This document shows, piece after piece, positions 47,795-59,360 of a stretch of 64,000 nt of DNA. The stretch is from Collybiopsis luxurians FD-317 M1 (lineage: Eukaryota; Basidiomycota; Agaricomycetes; Agaricales; Omphalotaceae): contig KN834757.1 in assembly GCA_000827265.1 (NCBI GenBank), positions 348,537 through 412,536 of the forward strand. Reading direction: 5' to 3'. Each line of letters begins with the position of its first letter. The stretch's first letter is position 1. The translations under genes were made by a program, and so were the position numbers. The notes under the pieces were generated by a model that saw only the letters and a list, made by a program, of their open reading frames with translations, ran no database searches and was not told where the DNA came from.

Positions 47795-50135
47795 TCATTG
47801 ATTTTTAGCAATATGAGCCTCCTCCATCAGCACCCGCTCTAATCTCTCACACAATTTACCGAGAATCCACTTTGCTTCACTTTCATTACTCAGCAAAGGC
47901 CCATCATCTCCGAGCCAGATCCAATTTCTGCTAGCTTCGTTCGATACTGTCTGCTGACCATGATCGCTAGGATGATTAGAATTTGAACCCGATCGCGTCG
48001 TCGGGGCCCTTAAGCCATCCAAACCACTCGATGGACCATTTTGTCTCTCGCCATTACCAATACCCTCATCACCTTCGCTGAAGAGATTGATCCATCGCTT
48101 CCAATCGTCCCAGCTATACTCTTTCGGAGGGTGTCTCCCTAGATCCTTTGCCACATAACGAATCTCCTTCGCCAGCCTCGCAGCCATCCCCCCACCCTGT
48201 CCACGCTCTTCTTCCGCAGCCTCTACTGCTCCACCAAGTTTTTCTAAGTCGCCCCGCACCCCTTCGTCAAGATGATCACCATCCTTTGAGTGATTAGCCC
48301 CTGGTACTGCGCCCTCCTCTACCTCCTTAGCCTCCTCTGCGTTGACCGCCTTCTCTACGCTTCCTGGATTCTTGAGAGGTAAAAATCCTGCTGCTAGCCC
48401 TTTTCCCTTTCCACGACCACCACTACGCTCGCGGGGAGGACCAGAACGCGTGTCTTCGCTGCTGCGATTGCCAGTCAAAGACCGTTCAGGTAAGATGGTC
48501 CGCTGTCCAAGCCACATCGTTCCCTTTTGCACCAATGCAACGACAGTATCACCCATATTCGAAATCAGGATTGTCACCGAAGGAACTGCAATCAACGTCC
48601 ATAACACAAAGAACGGTTTACCAGAGTTGGACTGCGGTACCAGGTCTCCATAACCGATGGTAAGAAGGCTAGTGAAGGAGAAGTATAACGCGGTCCCATA
48701 GGCCCAGTTCTGTTTTGACTACACAAGACAAATCAGCCGGTGTACGAGATAAATGACAAAGCAGTCGTACCTCGGAGAAGAAAAAAATCATTGCGCCGAG
48801 AAACCAGATTACGAGGAAGATGAGCAGGGAGAGGCCCAGAAAGCCATACTTTCTCGCTGTCTCCGCTCGCCTAGCCGCTCTCCGCATCGTTTCAAACTCA
48901 ACTTTCATAGCCTCAATCGAGTCAAGACCTTGGCTGGCATGTCTTTTCACCTGATCCACCCCTCGGTCTCGTTCTTTCGCCAAACGCCTGTGCATCATTT
49001 TTACACCCGCACGTTCCAATATGAGGCCTCTCACACTCCCTACCACAATACCTATCAAAAGAATTCCTCCGCCAGCATACGGAATGAGGACCCCCCTGCC
49101 GGCTGCGGTCTGTAGTGGAAAGTCGGATCCCAACCCAATCGTCAAAAGCGTATAATCGGCCCAATACACACCATCGCAGTACTCCCATCCTTCAAGGGCA
49201 GCGAAAACTCCTGCGCCTAAAGCAAGGTACAAGGTGAACGAGATGGTCTGCAGCATCAGCGTTCGTTGGGGGATTGTGAGAGTCGCAAATGAAGCGGGGT
49301 ATTTAGAGAAAGGTGGAAGAGAGAATATGAGATGAAGAAGCAGGAGAGTCGATAGGGTAGCGTAGAGGATGGCAGAAAGTAGAGCGTAATAGTACGATTG
49401 AGATAAATCGATTTGACCGGACGCCGATCCGTCCGACGGTGGAGAGAGAGTAGGTGTCAAGGCAAGTGGGACAATTAGAAGGATTGATGAACAATACCTA
49501 AGTCAGAATTAGTATAGCGGTATAGAGAACTTTCGGTTGCAGATAGACGAACCATAGGGAGATTGTGAGGGGCTGAGCGATGATATAACGCACTCGATGA
49601 GCAAAGTTGAATAATAATAGAAGATTGGCGCTAAGGGCTAGGGCCAGTGATGCACCATTAAGTCCCACTAGCCTATTCAAGAAATGATGTTCAATTGCGA
49701 GTTTGAACAAGCAAGAAGAGAACTTACCAATGCGGGTCCATAACACGTTGACCTTGATCTTCGGATTCTCCATCTGAGACCCTGACTCGCCAAGTCTGTA
49801 CCAAAGCGCAAACCGAGAATAGATTCGCCAAAGGCCCGAACGTTCCTGCTACAAGCGGAAATGCCGTTGAAGTAAACCACCATCGTCTATATTGAGTTCA
49901 ACATTAGTAAGACGACTCCAGCGATTTAGACACAACATACTGGGGTGCAAAGTAGCCAACCTCTTCTTCCTCTTCATCCACCTGTAACTCTCGCCGAAAG
50001 GCATCGCCTGGAGATTCCGATTCTCCATTGCTAGTCTCTGTGGAATAAGATCTGCTATTTACTCGTTCTCGCAGCGAATGTGTGATGTGCGTTGCGGTAT
50101 CCTGGATAGTACCTTCCAGGCCCGGGTCATTCATG
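47795..50135 (-). CDS. Outward-rectifier K+ channel, TOK1-like (two pore domains)
   Basis: Fungal TOK channels have eight membrane segments and two pore loops and release K+ to hold membrane potential. Start MNDPGLEGTIQDTATHITHS at 50135, followed by an acidic stretch (VDEEEEEVGYFAPQY). Then WWFTSTAFPLVAGTFGPLAN, GLNGASLALALSANLLLLFN, LSQSYYYALLSAILYATLST and QTISFTLYLALGAGVFAALE. Pore 1 is YWADYTLLTIGLGSDFPLQT. More helices are VLIPYAGGGILLIGIVVGSV and KYGFLGLSLLIFLVIWFLGA. Pore 2 is SFTSLLTIGYGDLVPQS, followed by LWTLIAVPSVTILISNMGDT. The filters read GLG in pore 1 and GYG in pore 2. The long C-terminal tail (about 260 aa) is charged and Gly/Ser-rich with KWILGKLCERLERVLMEEA near the end. 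Short GT-AG introns were seen, e.g. after FFFSE. In-frame codons upstream of 50135 are not ATG. Confidence 0.92.
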
Positions 50136-50441
50136 GAGTGTTGTGAAAGAAGAAAACAAGAGTCCTCCAAGAGATGACGTCAACAAGTTGCCTCAATGAG
50201 TTGCGTCGGGCCGGCCCGAGGTCTGAATAGACGTTTGGTCAATGTTCGGTATTTTTGATCTGAGTTTGCCGTTCGAACTCATCGTCGTTATCCGTGCCTA
50301 AATAAAAACATGCTGTCTGGGTATCAGACTCTAGTCAACCGAACTCAAAATCAAGGAAGCTGGTGTAACAAGAAAAAAGTCCATGAAAATTTTATATAGA
50401 AAATCAGAAAATCGGAAAATCACTGCACGCTAGGGTATGCT

Positions 50442-51170
50442 TTAGTCTTCAATCATACGATGCAAAAGATCTTCTCTAACTCGAATGAGCTCTTTCAGGT
50501 TCTCCGTGGCTTGTACAAGAGCGATACGCGCAAGATCAGGATCCTGCAGAGCACAATCAGTACAGGCAAGTCCCCACGATATAAAAGGTTGTAAACAAAG
50601 CCTACGGCAGGTAATCCGTGAAAAGCATCTACCTTCTTTCTTTTCAGTCGTATCTCTTTCTCCCGGTCTTTATTCTCTTGCTGAAGACGAGTGAGATCTG
50701 ATATCCTGATAGCCGAGCTCGAAGTTGCTGAGTTCAACAGAGCTAGTTGTGCTTGATATTCTTTCGCTTTGCGAACTATACCTTGCCGACGTCTCTCAAG
50801 GCTCTCTGCTGTTTCTGCAGGCTGCGTTGACTCTGCTTCGGATTGTTCTGTCAACGACTTGGACCATTCGTGCAGCAGATCCACCTCCGCTTCAAGCTCA
50901 GCCAGATGTGTTTGTAGTTCTTCCTGAACGTATTCCGCACGATGAAACGCGAGTTCAACTTTCATACGACGATCTGAGAGGCGATTGAGGGCTTGATGGA
51001 AGCTTTGAGCACGTAAAATCAGCAAATGCACCCGAAACATGAAGAAAAAAAATCTACGCAATCAATGAAGGATCATCTAGATTCAAAGCTTCCGCAGCCC
51101 GCACCAGGAGCTCAAAGCGAGATTCGGTTTCTGGAGATAGGCGCACACCGTGCAGTGTATTCGAGGTCAT
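50442..51170 (-). CDS. HAUS1-like augmin subunit (coiled coil)
   Basis: Augmin recruits gamma-tubulin to spindle microtubules. Three exons give about 200 aa. Exon 1 is MTSNTLHGVRLSPETESRF through NLDDPSLI (donor gtagat at about 51057). Exon 2 is FHQALNRLSDRRMKVELAFH, then LQTHLAELEAEVDLLHEWSKSL and VRKAKEYQAQLALL, and ends KRKKVDAFHGLPA. Exon 3 is DPDLARIALVQATENLKEL, IRVREDLLHRMIED. The protein is almost all coiled coil. The C-terminal order (a leucine-rich QEN...KKK segment, L-x-x-x-P-D-P-x-LA, then a closing helix with LR/RVR) matches the HAUS1 C-terminus, including its short PNPSLAQ-type loop. That match is from memory of the animal protein, so the name is an inference. A kinetochore or other coiled-coil protein is the alternative. 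Stop at 50442-50444. Confidence 0.65.
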
Positions 51171-52378
51171 GGTGTCAGAGTGACGTGTGACGTCGCGTTG
51201 GGCAAGATCACGAGATGCCGCAGTCACGTTTGAACGCGTCCAAAAATTGCGAAAAGATAAGACGTAGTTGTATGTCACCCGTTCAGCCCTATTCTATCTT
51301 TATTCGTAGCTCCAGAGATTCCCCGGACCATGTGCTGAGGTACCGAAAACTTCGTGTTACGTTTGTATTTCTGGTCGTCATTCAAGATATACGTATGTGA
51401 ACGAAACCAGTGACATGGTGAAAATATTTCTGAATGTGAGCAGTACTACACGCTGCACAAAACTGTAATTCCTTGCAGTACTTCCATTTTGACATTTTTA
51501 TGACGCCATGTAGATTGTTCTTTCCTTCGATGGAAGTTGAGCGCTGAGCTTCTCTAACCATCCGGGCATATCTATGACGACCTAGCAAATACGCTCGCCC
51601 TTTTGCTTCATTTTTCCGCGGTGACTTGTGACCACTTTATAGTAATAAAAAGAGATGTACACAGACTCGCGCATGCATCCTGATAACATCCTGAGAACAG
51701 TTTATTTCCGGCGCACCCACGAATACATTTCCGTTGACAGTTCGGGCGACTTGCTAGACTTATATGGCGAGCTGTTCGACATTTCACCATAGTACGAGCA
51801 AGCTTCAGGATTCAGGTATGAGACTCTTGTCTACTATCTTGGATCGAAGTTCTTCCAAATTCACAAACGAGCATTGGGTACAGTATTATTGGATTGCGAT
51901 TCTAAATTTACGTTCGTCTACGTGCCATGACGTGTAGGGGAGACCAGCTGGACCTCTGCTATTCTCATCACTATTTTCGTCTTCTCACCAGATGGTTTGG
52001 ATCGAAGTCGGCGCTTCAGTGATTCTTCGGGATTCTGGGCTCGTCTTCGTCAACGAAGGCGGGCAAGAACTTCGAAATATGTCTCTCTGGACAACTCTCA
52101 CCTTGTCGTGGCCTCCGACGGCCTCAAAATATTCTTTTTGTCACTATCTGACGACATCGGTAGTGTAGGGAAAGTCTTTTTCGGACCCAACTTTTTCCTG
52201 GTCAGCGAAGAACTTCTTTCGCCAGTTGAAACATTCGGCACAAATGTACAGCCCAAATCTCTCCAAATCTCCCCAAATCTCGGACGACGATCGCACGGCA
52301 GGGGCCTTGAAAAAAGGTATATAACGACTGCGATACCCAACTCAACTTCAGAGACCTAGCACACGATCTGCAGGCAAA
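51171..52378. other. Divergent spacer with a duplicated, decayed upstream segment
   Basis: Upstream of the first methyltransferase lies a stretch (from about 51830) with protein-like remnants, for example SKFFQIHKRALGTV. It recurs as SQFFQIHTRAVIGTV upstream of the second methyltransferase (near 54393). Both copies contain stops, so this is relic coding sequence of unknown origin carried along in the duplication. The region also holds the HAUS1-like promoter near 51171. Confidence 0.45.
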
Positions 52379-53402
52379 ATGGCACAGTCCCAAGCTGAGA
52401 TTGACTCCTTCCACAAATCTGCCTTTCCCAACGCTAATGAGATGAGGAAATACCTCACTCAGGATGCGGAGAGTTGGGACAACGTTTGGTCAGTGTTCTT
52501 CACTGATGTACCTTTGCCATTAGTCTAAGCCCTTGCACCAGGAAACACGATCTGACTCCCTGGGAGGCGGGCGCTGTGGACATCCAACCTCCTCTCAAAC
52601 AATGCATCGAGTCTGGTGAAATACCATTCCCAAAACAAGGCAAGGCAATGGTTCCTGGCTGCGGTAGAGTAAGCGTATTCCATTTACTCAAACTTTTCCA
52701 ACTGCCGCCACTGACTCTCTCCTTCACAGGGATTCGACACAATCTATCTTGCATCCGCTTTAGGATGGAACTCTGTCTTAGGTGCCGACGTATCAGAAAC
52801 AGCAGTGGCAGCTGCAAACGAGTATCTATCGTTAATGCTCTCTTCGTTGCATATCTTTTGACAATTTTTATTATCTAGTTTCCTCAAAGCCAAAGGAGTT
52901 CCTCCATCTGTCGCGAGGAACGTCAGATTTGAGAAAACTGACTTCTTCAAGTATAGCGTACCAGATGAGGAAAAATTTGATTTAATTTATGACTATACGC
53001 AAGTTATATCTTGTCCCACTCTCCTCTCTTTTGGCTGACAGTCCAGCTTTGTGTAGGTTCTACGTCGCCATTCCGCCGTCCATGCGACCTGCCTGGGGTA
53101 CCAAGATGCAGGAACTTGTGAAGCCCGGAGGGCACCTCATTACGCTCATGTTCCCTCATGTGAAAGAACCATACAAGTTAGGCCCGCCTTTCTGGAGTTC
53201 ATTCGAGAACTACGTCGAGGTTTTGGGTGGGTACCATGTCTTAGTTTGTTCATAACTATACAAACACATTTCAACAGGAGGCTCCAATGGCTCTGGTGGT
53301 GCCAAAGGATGGGAAATCGTGTATGATAAAATCCCGCCTCAGGAAACCCTGAGTGATGTCCACAAGGGCAAAGATAGGCTTGTTGTCTGGAGAAGACTTT
53401 AA
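52379..53402 (+). CDS. TPMT-type thiol/halide S-methyltransferase, copy 1
   Basis: SAM-dependent methyltransferase of the PF05724 class; relatives methylate thiols or halide ions. About 245 aa in six exons. MAQSQAEIDSFHKSAFPNAN leads to WDNVW, then LTPWEAGAVDIQPPLKQCI, then GKAMVPGCGR joined to GFDTIYLASALGW (SAM-binding GxG motif across an intron). It continues ADVSETAVAAANE, VRFEKTDFFKYSVP, KFDLIYDYTFYVAIPPSMRPAW, KPGGHLITLMFPH and GGSNGSGGAKGWEIVYDK, ending RLVVWRRL. Length and motif order are normal. One intron, after TAT GAC TAT AC (52998), starts GCAAGT, so it would be GC-AG. The second copy has GT at the same place. Its paralogue starts 2447 bp downstream in the same direction. Confidence 0.92.
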
Positions 53403-54825
53403 TTCCAGTAAGTGGTTCAGTTTATTCATCGGCACGCGACTTGAGTCTTGACTTCACGCCCATCGTATAGTCTATAATGAAGGCCAGGTGCACACCGTCG
53501 TACACACTCATTTGACCCTTCTCTCTACCGTTCAAATAATTGGACTTATACTCTGAGATAATTCAACTTATCAGACAGCGTGGTATTGATAACTCAACTT
53601 ATCACTTAGAGTAGATAGTTCAACTTGTCAAAGAAGTTTTTAAACTACAATTTATATTTCATCTAACTTTATCATTTGTAAGTTTGTCATCGACGATCAC
53701 CTCTCTATGGTAGAAGAGCTCGTTACTAGTGATGAATTTCTTGAAATGGAAAGCGTAACATGACATGTGTCAGACTTTCAGTTCGGATGCGCTGCGAAGC
53801 TTCAAGTACACACGTCATCGCGCGACGCATCCTTGGGAACCGCTCAACTGCGCGGCGCGTGTCGAAGAATCACGGTACGTCACGGTCACGTTGGTCGATT
53901 ACTCATGTCACGGCGAACCGTCAGTGTTTGAAGCGTGAACCAACGTGACGCTCCTCAAGGACTCTTACCAATGCTTTCTTGAGTTCATGCTTTCATGTTA
54001 CGGTTGTTGCATCCTGATTATCATTCAAGAACTAAGTTGACAGAGCTGCACGTAGATACGCGCTGCACGGAACAATACCTCCCGCCAGGCAATCCCTTCT
54101 TCCGTCGGATGAAGGTGAGTCTGTCTGAAGATTCGAGCTTATTTAGAGGAGGCGCAATAACATCCAGCAAAATTGCTCATTTTTAGTTTTTTTCGCAACG
54201 ACTGATACTCATTTTACAATAATGTAGTCGCACTTTCAATCTGAGGCAGTCTCTTTACCGCTGCCGCATCCACGAGTTCATTTCTCCCGGCAGCTTGAAT
54301 AGTCTGACCACAGTTCTATAGTCAGGTTGACGACAGCTTAATTGAGTACGAGCTAGATTCAGGATCCAAGTTCGAGGCATTTGCCTGCTAGTTCAAGTCG
54401 CAGTTCTTCCAAATCCACACGCGAGCGGTTATTGGTACTGTTGGGAATCAATACTTGGAATGTGTCAGCAAGGTCTGCTGGACTGCTACGCCTCTCACCT
54501 ATATCTTCGTCTTCTCATCGGGATCGCAGCTGGGACCTTAATGAACACTGAACACAGGCTGGAAAGAACTTCAAAATAAGTTTGTACAGACAGCTCGCTG
54601 GTGACGACAAGTGCAGAAAACGTTTTCTTCGGGCCAATGTTTATCCTGTCTTCTGCAGAACCATTTTACACCCTTCATACCGCCCGGAACAACCATAGAA
54701 TATGATTCCGGATGACGATCGCACGGGAAGGGAAAGGTCTTTGATAAACATATATAACGCCTTCAGTTTCCATGTTCCTTCCAAACTTCTGAGTCTTGGC
54801 ACACGATCTAACGGTACAAGAGACA
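53403..54825. other. Spacer between tandem methyltransferase genes
   Basis: Just after copy 1 come short direct repeats, gataattcaacttatcag, gataactcaacttatcac and gatagttcaacttgtcaaag (about 53558-53632). Similar ones follow copy 2 at about 55970-56008, so the duplicated unit includes 3' flank. A stretch at 53750-53950 is locally CG-rich with palindromic cgcgcga/gcgcggcgcg words and no repeat partner in this window. From about 54290 on, the 5' flank is duplicated. Confidence 0.5.
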
Positions 54826-55841
54826 ATGGCACAGTCCCAAGCTGAGATTGACTCCTTCCACAATTCTGCTTTTCCCAATGCCAATGAGATGAGGAAATAC
54901 CTCACACAAGATGCGGAGAGTTGGGATGATCTTTGGTTAGTGATATTTTTAATTATCCTTGTCATCAGTCTTATCTGTCGTGCATACCAGGAAACGCAAT
55001 CTCACTCCCTGGGAAGGGGGCACGGTGGACATCCAGCCTCCTCTCAGACAATGTGTCGAGTCTGGGGAAATACCACTCCCGAAACAAGGCAGGGCAATGA
55101 TACCTGGATGTGGAAGGGTAGCGTATTCCTCTAGCCTCTCAGCCGTAGTGTTTAATCTCATCTCTCACAGGGATTTGACACTATCTATCTTGCATCCGCT
55201 TTGGGATGGGACTATGTCCTCGGCGCCGATGTATCAGAAACAGCACTGGCAGCTGCAAACGAGTATGTGCTTTTGACCACTACTCTGTTCGTGCCACCTT
55301 ATTTGCATAGGTTCCTCAAGACCAAAGGAGTTCCTCCATCTGTCGCAAGTAAAGTCAGATTTGAGAAAGCCGATTTCTTCAAGTATAGCGTGCCAGATGC
55401 AGACAAGTTTGATTTGATTTATGACTACACGTGAATTGTATTTTGTTCCGCCATCTTCTTTCCGACTAACGATCCTACTCTACGTAGGTTCTACGTCGCC
55501 ATTCCGCCGTCTATGCGACCTGCCTGGGGTGCCAAGATGCAGGAACTTGTGAAGCCCGGAGGGCATCTGATCACACTAATGTTCCCGCATGTGAAAGAAC
55601 CATACAAGCTAGGACCACCTTTCTGGAGCTCATTCGACAATTACATCGAGGTTTTGGGTGAGTATCTATGTTTGTTTTGTCTGTAAGAGTAATTTTATGG
55701 TAACACATATCGGCAGGTGGCTCCAATGGTTCTGGTGGTGTGAAAGGATGGCAAATCGTGTACGATAAAATCCCGCTTGAGGAAACCCTGAGTGATGTCC
55801 ACAAGGGCAAGGATAGGCTTGTCGTCTGGAGGAGGCTTTGA
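54826..55841 (+). CDS. TPMT-type thiol/halide S-methyltransferase, copy 2
   Basis: Near-identical partner of the gene at 52379, with the same exon plan. It reads MAQSQAEIDSFHNSAFPNAN, WDDLW, LTPWEGGTVDIQPPLRQCV, RAMIPGCGR-GFDTIYLASALGW, GADVSETALAAANEY, VRFEKADFFKYSVP, DYTFYVAIPPSMRPAWGAKM, FDNYIEVLG and GGSNGSGGVKGWQIVYDK, ending RLVVWRRL. Substitutions are mostly conservative, which suggests both copies are under selection. All introns are GT-AG here (gtgaat at the site where copy 1 has GCAAGT). Both copies have about 400 bp of related upstream sequence, so they may share regulation. Confidence 0.92.
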
Positions 55842-57361
55842 TTTGAGAGTCTAACACAATATACAATGCACAGTTTGTACTGAAGATGAGGGCATAGATC
55901 GGCCGAACACCTTCATTTACCTCTTCTCTCTACCGCCCGACCAATCCAACCTATACTCTGGAATACTTAATTCAACTTACTGGATACTGATAATTCAACT
56001 TGTCAAAGTGTTCTCTGAACATGAGTGGTTTGTATATGTAACCTCATCATGAAAAATGTATATATGTGATGGCGTTTAGCCAAGCCACATTCTCGGTATT
56101 CAGGGCACGGTCTCGAACTTTCATAAGTTCAAGACTTCCTTGTTCAACTGGCTTGTCAAGCGGCAGGTGAAGACCATGGAGTATGGCCTTCTTACTCCCT
56201 CAGTCAAGTCAGCTAGTGTACCATTCCCGGCCTGTATTCAGACTACGCTCAACTCTCATCTTCAACCACCCCCCCCTTACTATCATCCTCCGCATGTCTT
56301 CATCGGCAGCACCTCATAGTGGTGATCATCTTGGAGTGAAGATTGTTGGAATTTACCATATACATATGTCAATTTGAGTCTGTGTTCCCTTTGAAACGGT
56401 GTCCCGATGTAAAAAGTTTGCACATGCATATGAAGTAGGGTCGATATTTCTTGTATCCGGTGTTTATCGCTACTAGTGGTGTCGCCGTCAGAATAGAAGC
56501 AGAGGAATTGTTGCTGAAATGGGTGAGATGGCTTAATTGGGTAATATTCAGCAGCTTACGGGGGTTCCCATTGAGATCCTTCAGAAATGGCGGGAGAGGA
56601 AGAAGTGTGGAAGAGTGGAGGGCAGGCCCGGCCCGGAAAATGCACCCGGTGACCCGGGGAGTGGGCTTCGTCTCAACTACATCTCAACTACATAGGTTCA
56701 AGTCAAGACTCACTCATTTGCTGCATGTTTTGAGATTCAAAATGCTTTTGACGGTCTCGGATATCTCAATATCTGTTGATATACATGATACATTTCTTCT
56801 TTGATTTAGGGTGGATATCCAATTCATCAGTGAACGAGCTGGGTGTAGTAAAGAACTGACTTGGCGTGGACAGCAATTGCGAAGGTGAGTTCTGTGCTTG
56901 GGTTGAATTATATCTCGCAAATTCATTTCAATTGGTGAAGATTCTGACAATATTAAATGGCCACGGAGCTTCAACAGATTCAGCAAATTTCGCCGGAAAT
57001 CCATTTCTGTGCTCAGCAAATAACACTTACAAGTATCCCCAGCTCCATATTCAGCGCAATGAATGTTTGTCAATCAAGTTTTCTGTTCCCAATCTAGTCG
57101 AGTGGGAGCTGACTGAGCCAGCCAGCCTTACTGAATCATGAAGCGTGGTCAACGGCGCGTAAGCAAGACTATGTCATGCTGATTGAAGGACTCGAAAGCT
57201 GACTTAGACATAGATGTTGTTGAACAATTCGTAGGCGTCGCGCAAGCCGCTGACAACGAACTTTGAGCTTTGATTTGTGTTGAGAATGTCTAGTATAAAA
57301 GGTGAAATGCCTGTGGGACGAGCAGCAATCACCACAGTTACATTCTCAATCTTTTCTTCGA
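55842..57361. other. Intergenic, possible gene relic at 56500-57140
   Basis: After the duplicated 3' flank (to about 56010) no clear gene is seen. The plus-strand frame at 56866-57141 ends VPNLVEWELTEPASLTES, which looks protein-like. Together with a piece reading LTGVPIEIL-like near 56553 it might be an F-box/LRR relic, but frames do not join and I would not call it. The right end is the OYE promoter. Confidence 0.3.
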
Positions 57362-58881
57362 ATGATCTCACAGAACAATGCAGTCCGCCTCCGCTTCGAC
57401 CTTTTCGAACCCATGAAACTCGGTTCTCTTACCCTCAGAAACCGAGTTTTTATGTCTGCGTTGACAAGGAATCGTTCGGTGCCTACCAACGTCCCCAACG
57501 ATGTAAATCTCGAATATTATCAGCAACGTGCTAAAAGCGCCGGTCTAATCGTCTCCGAGAGAGTGTTGATAACTCCTCAAGGGTAAGTTTACCTTACTCT
57601 ACCCCTCGTCATATATTGATCGGCTTTGTGAAGAACGGAATGGCCACATGCGCCTGGAATCTGGAGTCAAGAGCAGATTGCGGGATGGAAAAGAATTACA
57701 GATGTCGTTCACAAGGAAGGAAGCACGATATTTGCTCAGTTGTGGCATCGTAAGTGGATCAATCTGCTTAAAGTAGTACATAAGTCTGATGTTTATCTGT
57801 AGCCGGACGGGTCAGCCACCCCGAAGCTCCAGAGCAGATAGCTTCCGGACGACCTGTATATGCACCTTCTGCAATATCAGCTCGCGGCGGCAAGTTCAGA
57901 TTCCTTCCTGGTGCCCCGGGATACGTCACAGTAAGTCTTCCGCAGCTATTTCGCCCACATGCGCGATGACATATATGCCTTTCAGCCTACTGTTATCGAC
58001 GATCCCACTATCCTACTAGATTTGTTTGAGCAAGCAGCAATCAATGCTAAACAAGCCGGATTTGATGGTGTAGAACGTAAGTTACAATCCACTCAGTCCG
58101 ACATCTGTTATTAATGAGTTTCATTATTCTTCTAGTTCAAGGAGCCAACGGATACCTCATCCATCAATTCCTTGATTCGACATCGAACAAACGTACAGAC
58201 AATTGGGGCGGCTCGGTGGCCAATCAATCCCGATTCGGTCTTCTGGCTCTCGAGCGGCTGATCAAAGTCTTTGGTAAAGATAGAGTCGGAATCAAATTAA
58301 CTCCAGGAGGAGGTTATAACGATATGGGGTAAGGGCATCTCACTCGGCTACTTCCCCACAACCGAAATGCTAACTTTTGATTCATAGGATGCCTCTCGAG
58401 GAAACCATCGAGACCTTCAGCTACTTCATCTCCGAAGCAGATAAACTGGGCATTGCATACATTTCTCTTGTATGCTACCTGGATATGTTCGACCTAGTAA
58501 TTAATGGACACAAGCGGGGAACACCGCACGATATACTGGAAATGTATGGACCTCTCGTTAAAAAGGCTCACGTTTTCGCAAACGATGGGTTCACAGGAGA
58601 AGAAGCTGGTGCTACTATTAAGGGTGAGCGTCTGCCCATGTACCCTAGATTCCTTCCAATACTTATCCACGTCATCCACAGCTGGTAAAGCCTCTGGCAT
58701 ATTCTTTGGTATCCCATGGATTACCCACCCAGATCTCGCTAAGCGCTTGCAGTATGGAAAACCTCTGGATAATGAAGTTGACTTTGCAACATTTTCTGGA
58801 AAGTACTATGCTTTGGAAGAGGAACAGAAGAAAGGGTATGTTGATTATCCGGAAGCACAATATGAAGAACTAGCGAATTAG
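57362..58881 (+). CDS. Old Yellow Enzyme family NADH:flavin oxidoreductase
   Basis: FMN-dependent ene-reductase that reduces activated C=C bonds in small molecules. Start [20 protein letters not shown]. Exons continue [20 protein letters not shown] (the flavin-contact T in SALTR), [46 protein letters not shown] (Q and W of the flavin site), [39 protein letters not shown], then [39 protein letters not shown] and [16 protein letters not shown]. It closes [20 protein letters not shown]. Introns are GT-AG and short. Odd: the substrate-anion His of the HxxN pair is Gln here (CAA at 58138-58140, just after an intron), while the Asn and catalytic Tyr (NGY) are kept. It may alter substrate choice. 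Stop at 58881. Confidence 0.92.
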
Positions 58882-59360
58882 CATTTGAATCTTCATGTTG
58901 AGATTCCTCACAATTTAGCAATGAAGTATTTAGATTTTTGTCCCACCGTTTTTTGCATACTGTACTTACCTTGATAATTATTTGTATCAATAGCCTCGTT
59001 TAGAATTTGGGTGGTGAAACAAGTCCATTACTTCAACCACATTATACACTTCTGTTCACAAATTACCATACAAGTCCTCTGCCTGAGAGGCCTTGGTTGA
59101 CTCTAGAGATGCTGAAGCCCCAGGTTCAATGTTTTATGTCATTATTATAGTATATAATAAAAGGAGAATTAACAGTTTTTGTCCCATGTATTCACTTTTA
59201 TTAAATGATTCTGAGGGTGTTTTCCAGTCTTGGTCTGCATTATAGTTTGAAGCAAGTTGGAAGGTAACAACGCATTTATTTAATCACTCAAGTCTTACAA
59301 CCCTTATTCTCTGAGAGATTATTAAAAAGCTGTTGGTATCATCATGTTACCAGTACATTG
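58882..59360. other. Convergent intergenic spacer
   Basis: The stretch between two gene ends is AT-rich, with tatagtatataataaaagga near 59145. No gene was seen. It presumably contains both 3' UTRs. Confidence 0.4.

Noticed and set aside
56451..57141. Possible F-box/LRR gene before the OYE gene
   Set aside because: Suggestive pieces are in different frames with no clear splice sites, so no gene was called.
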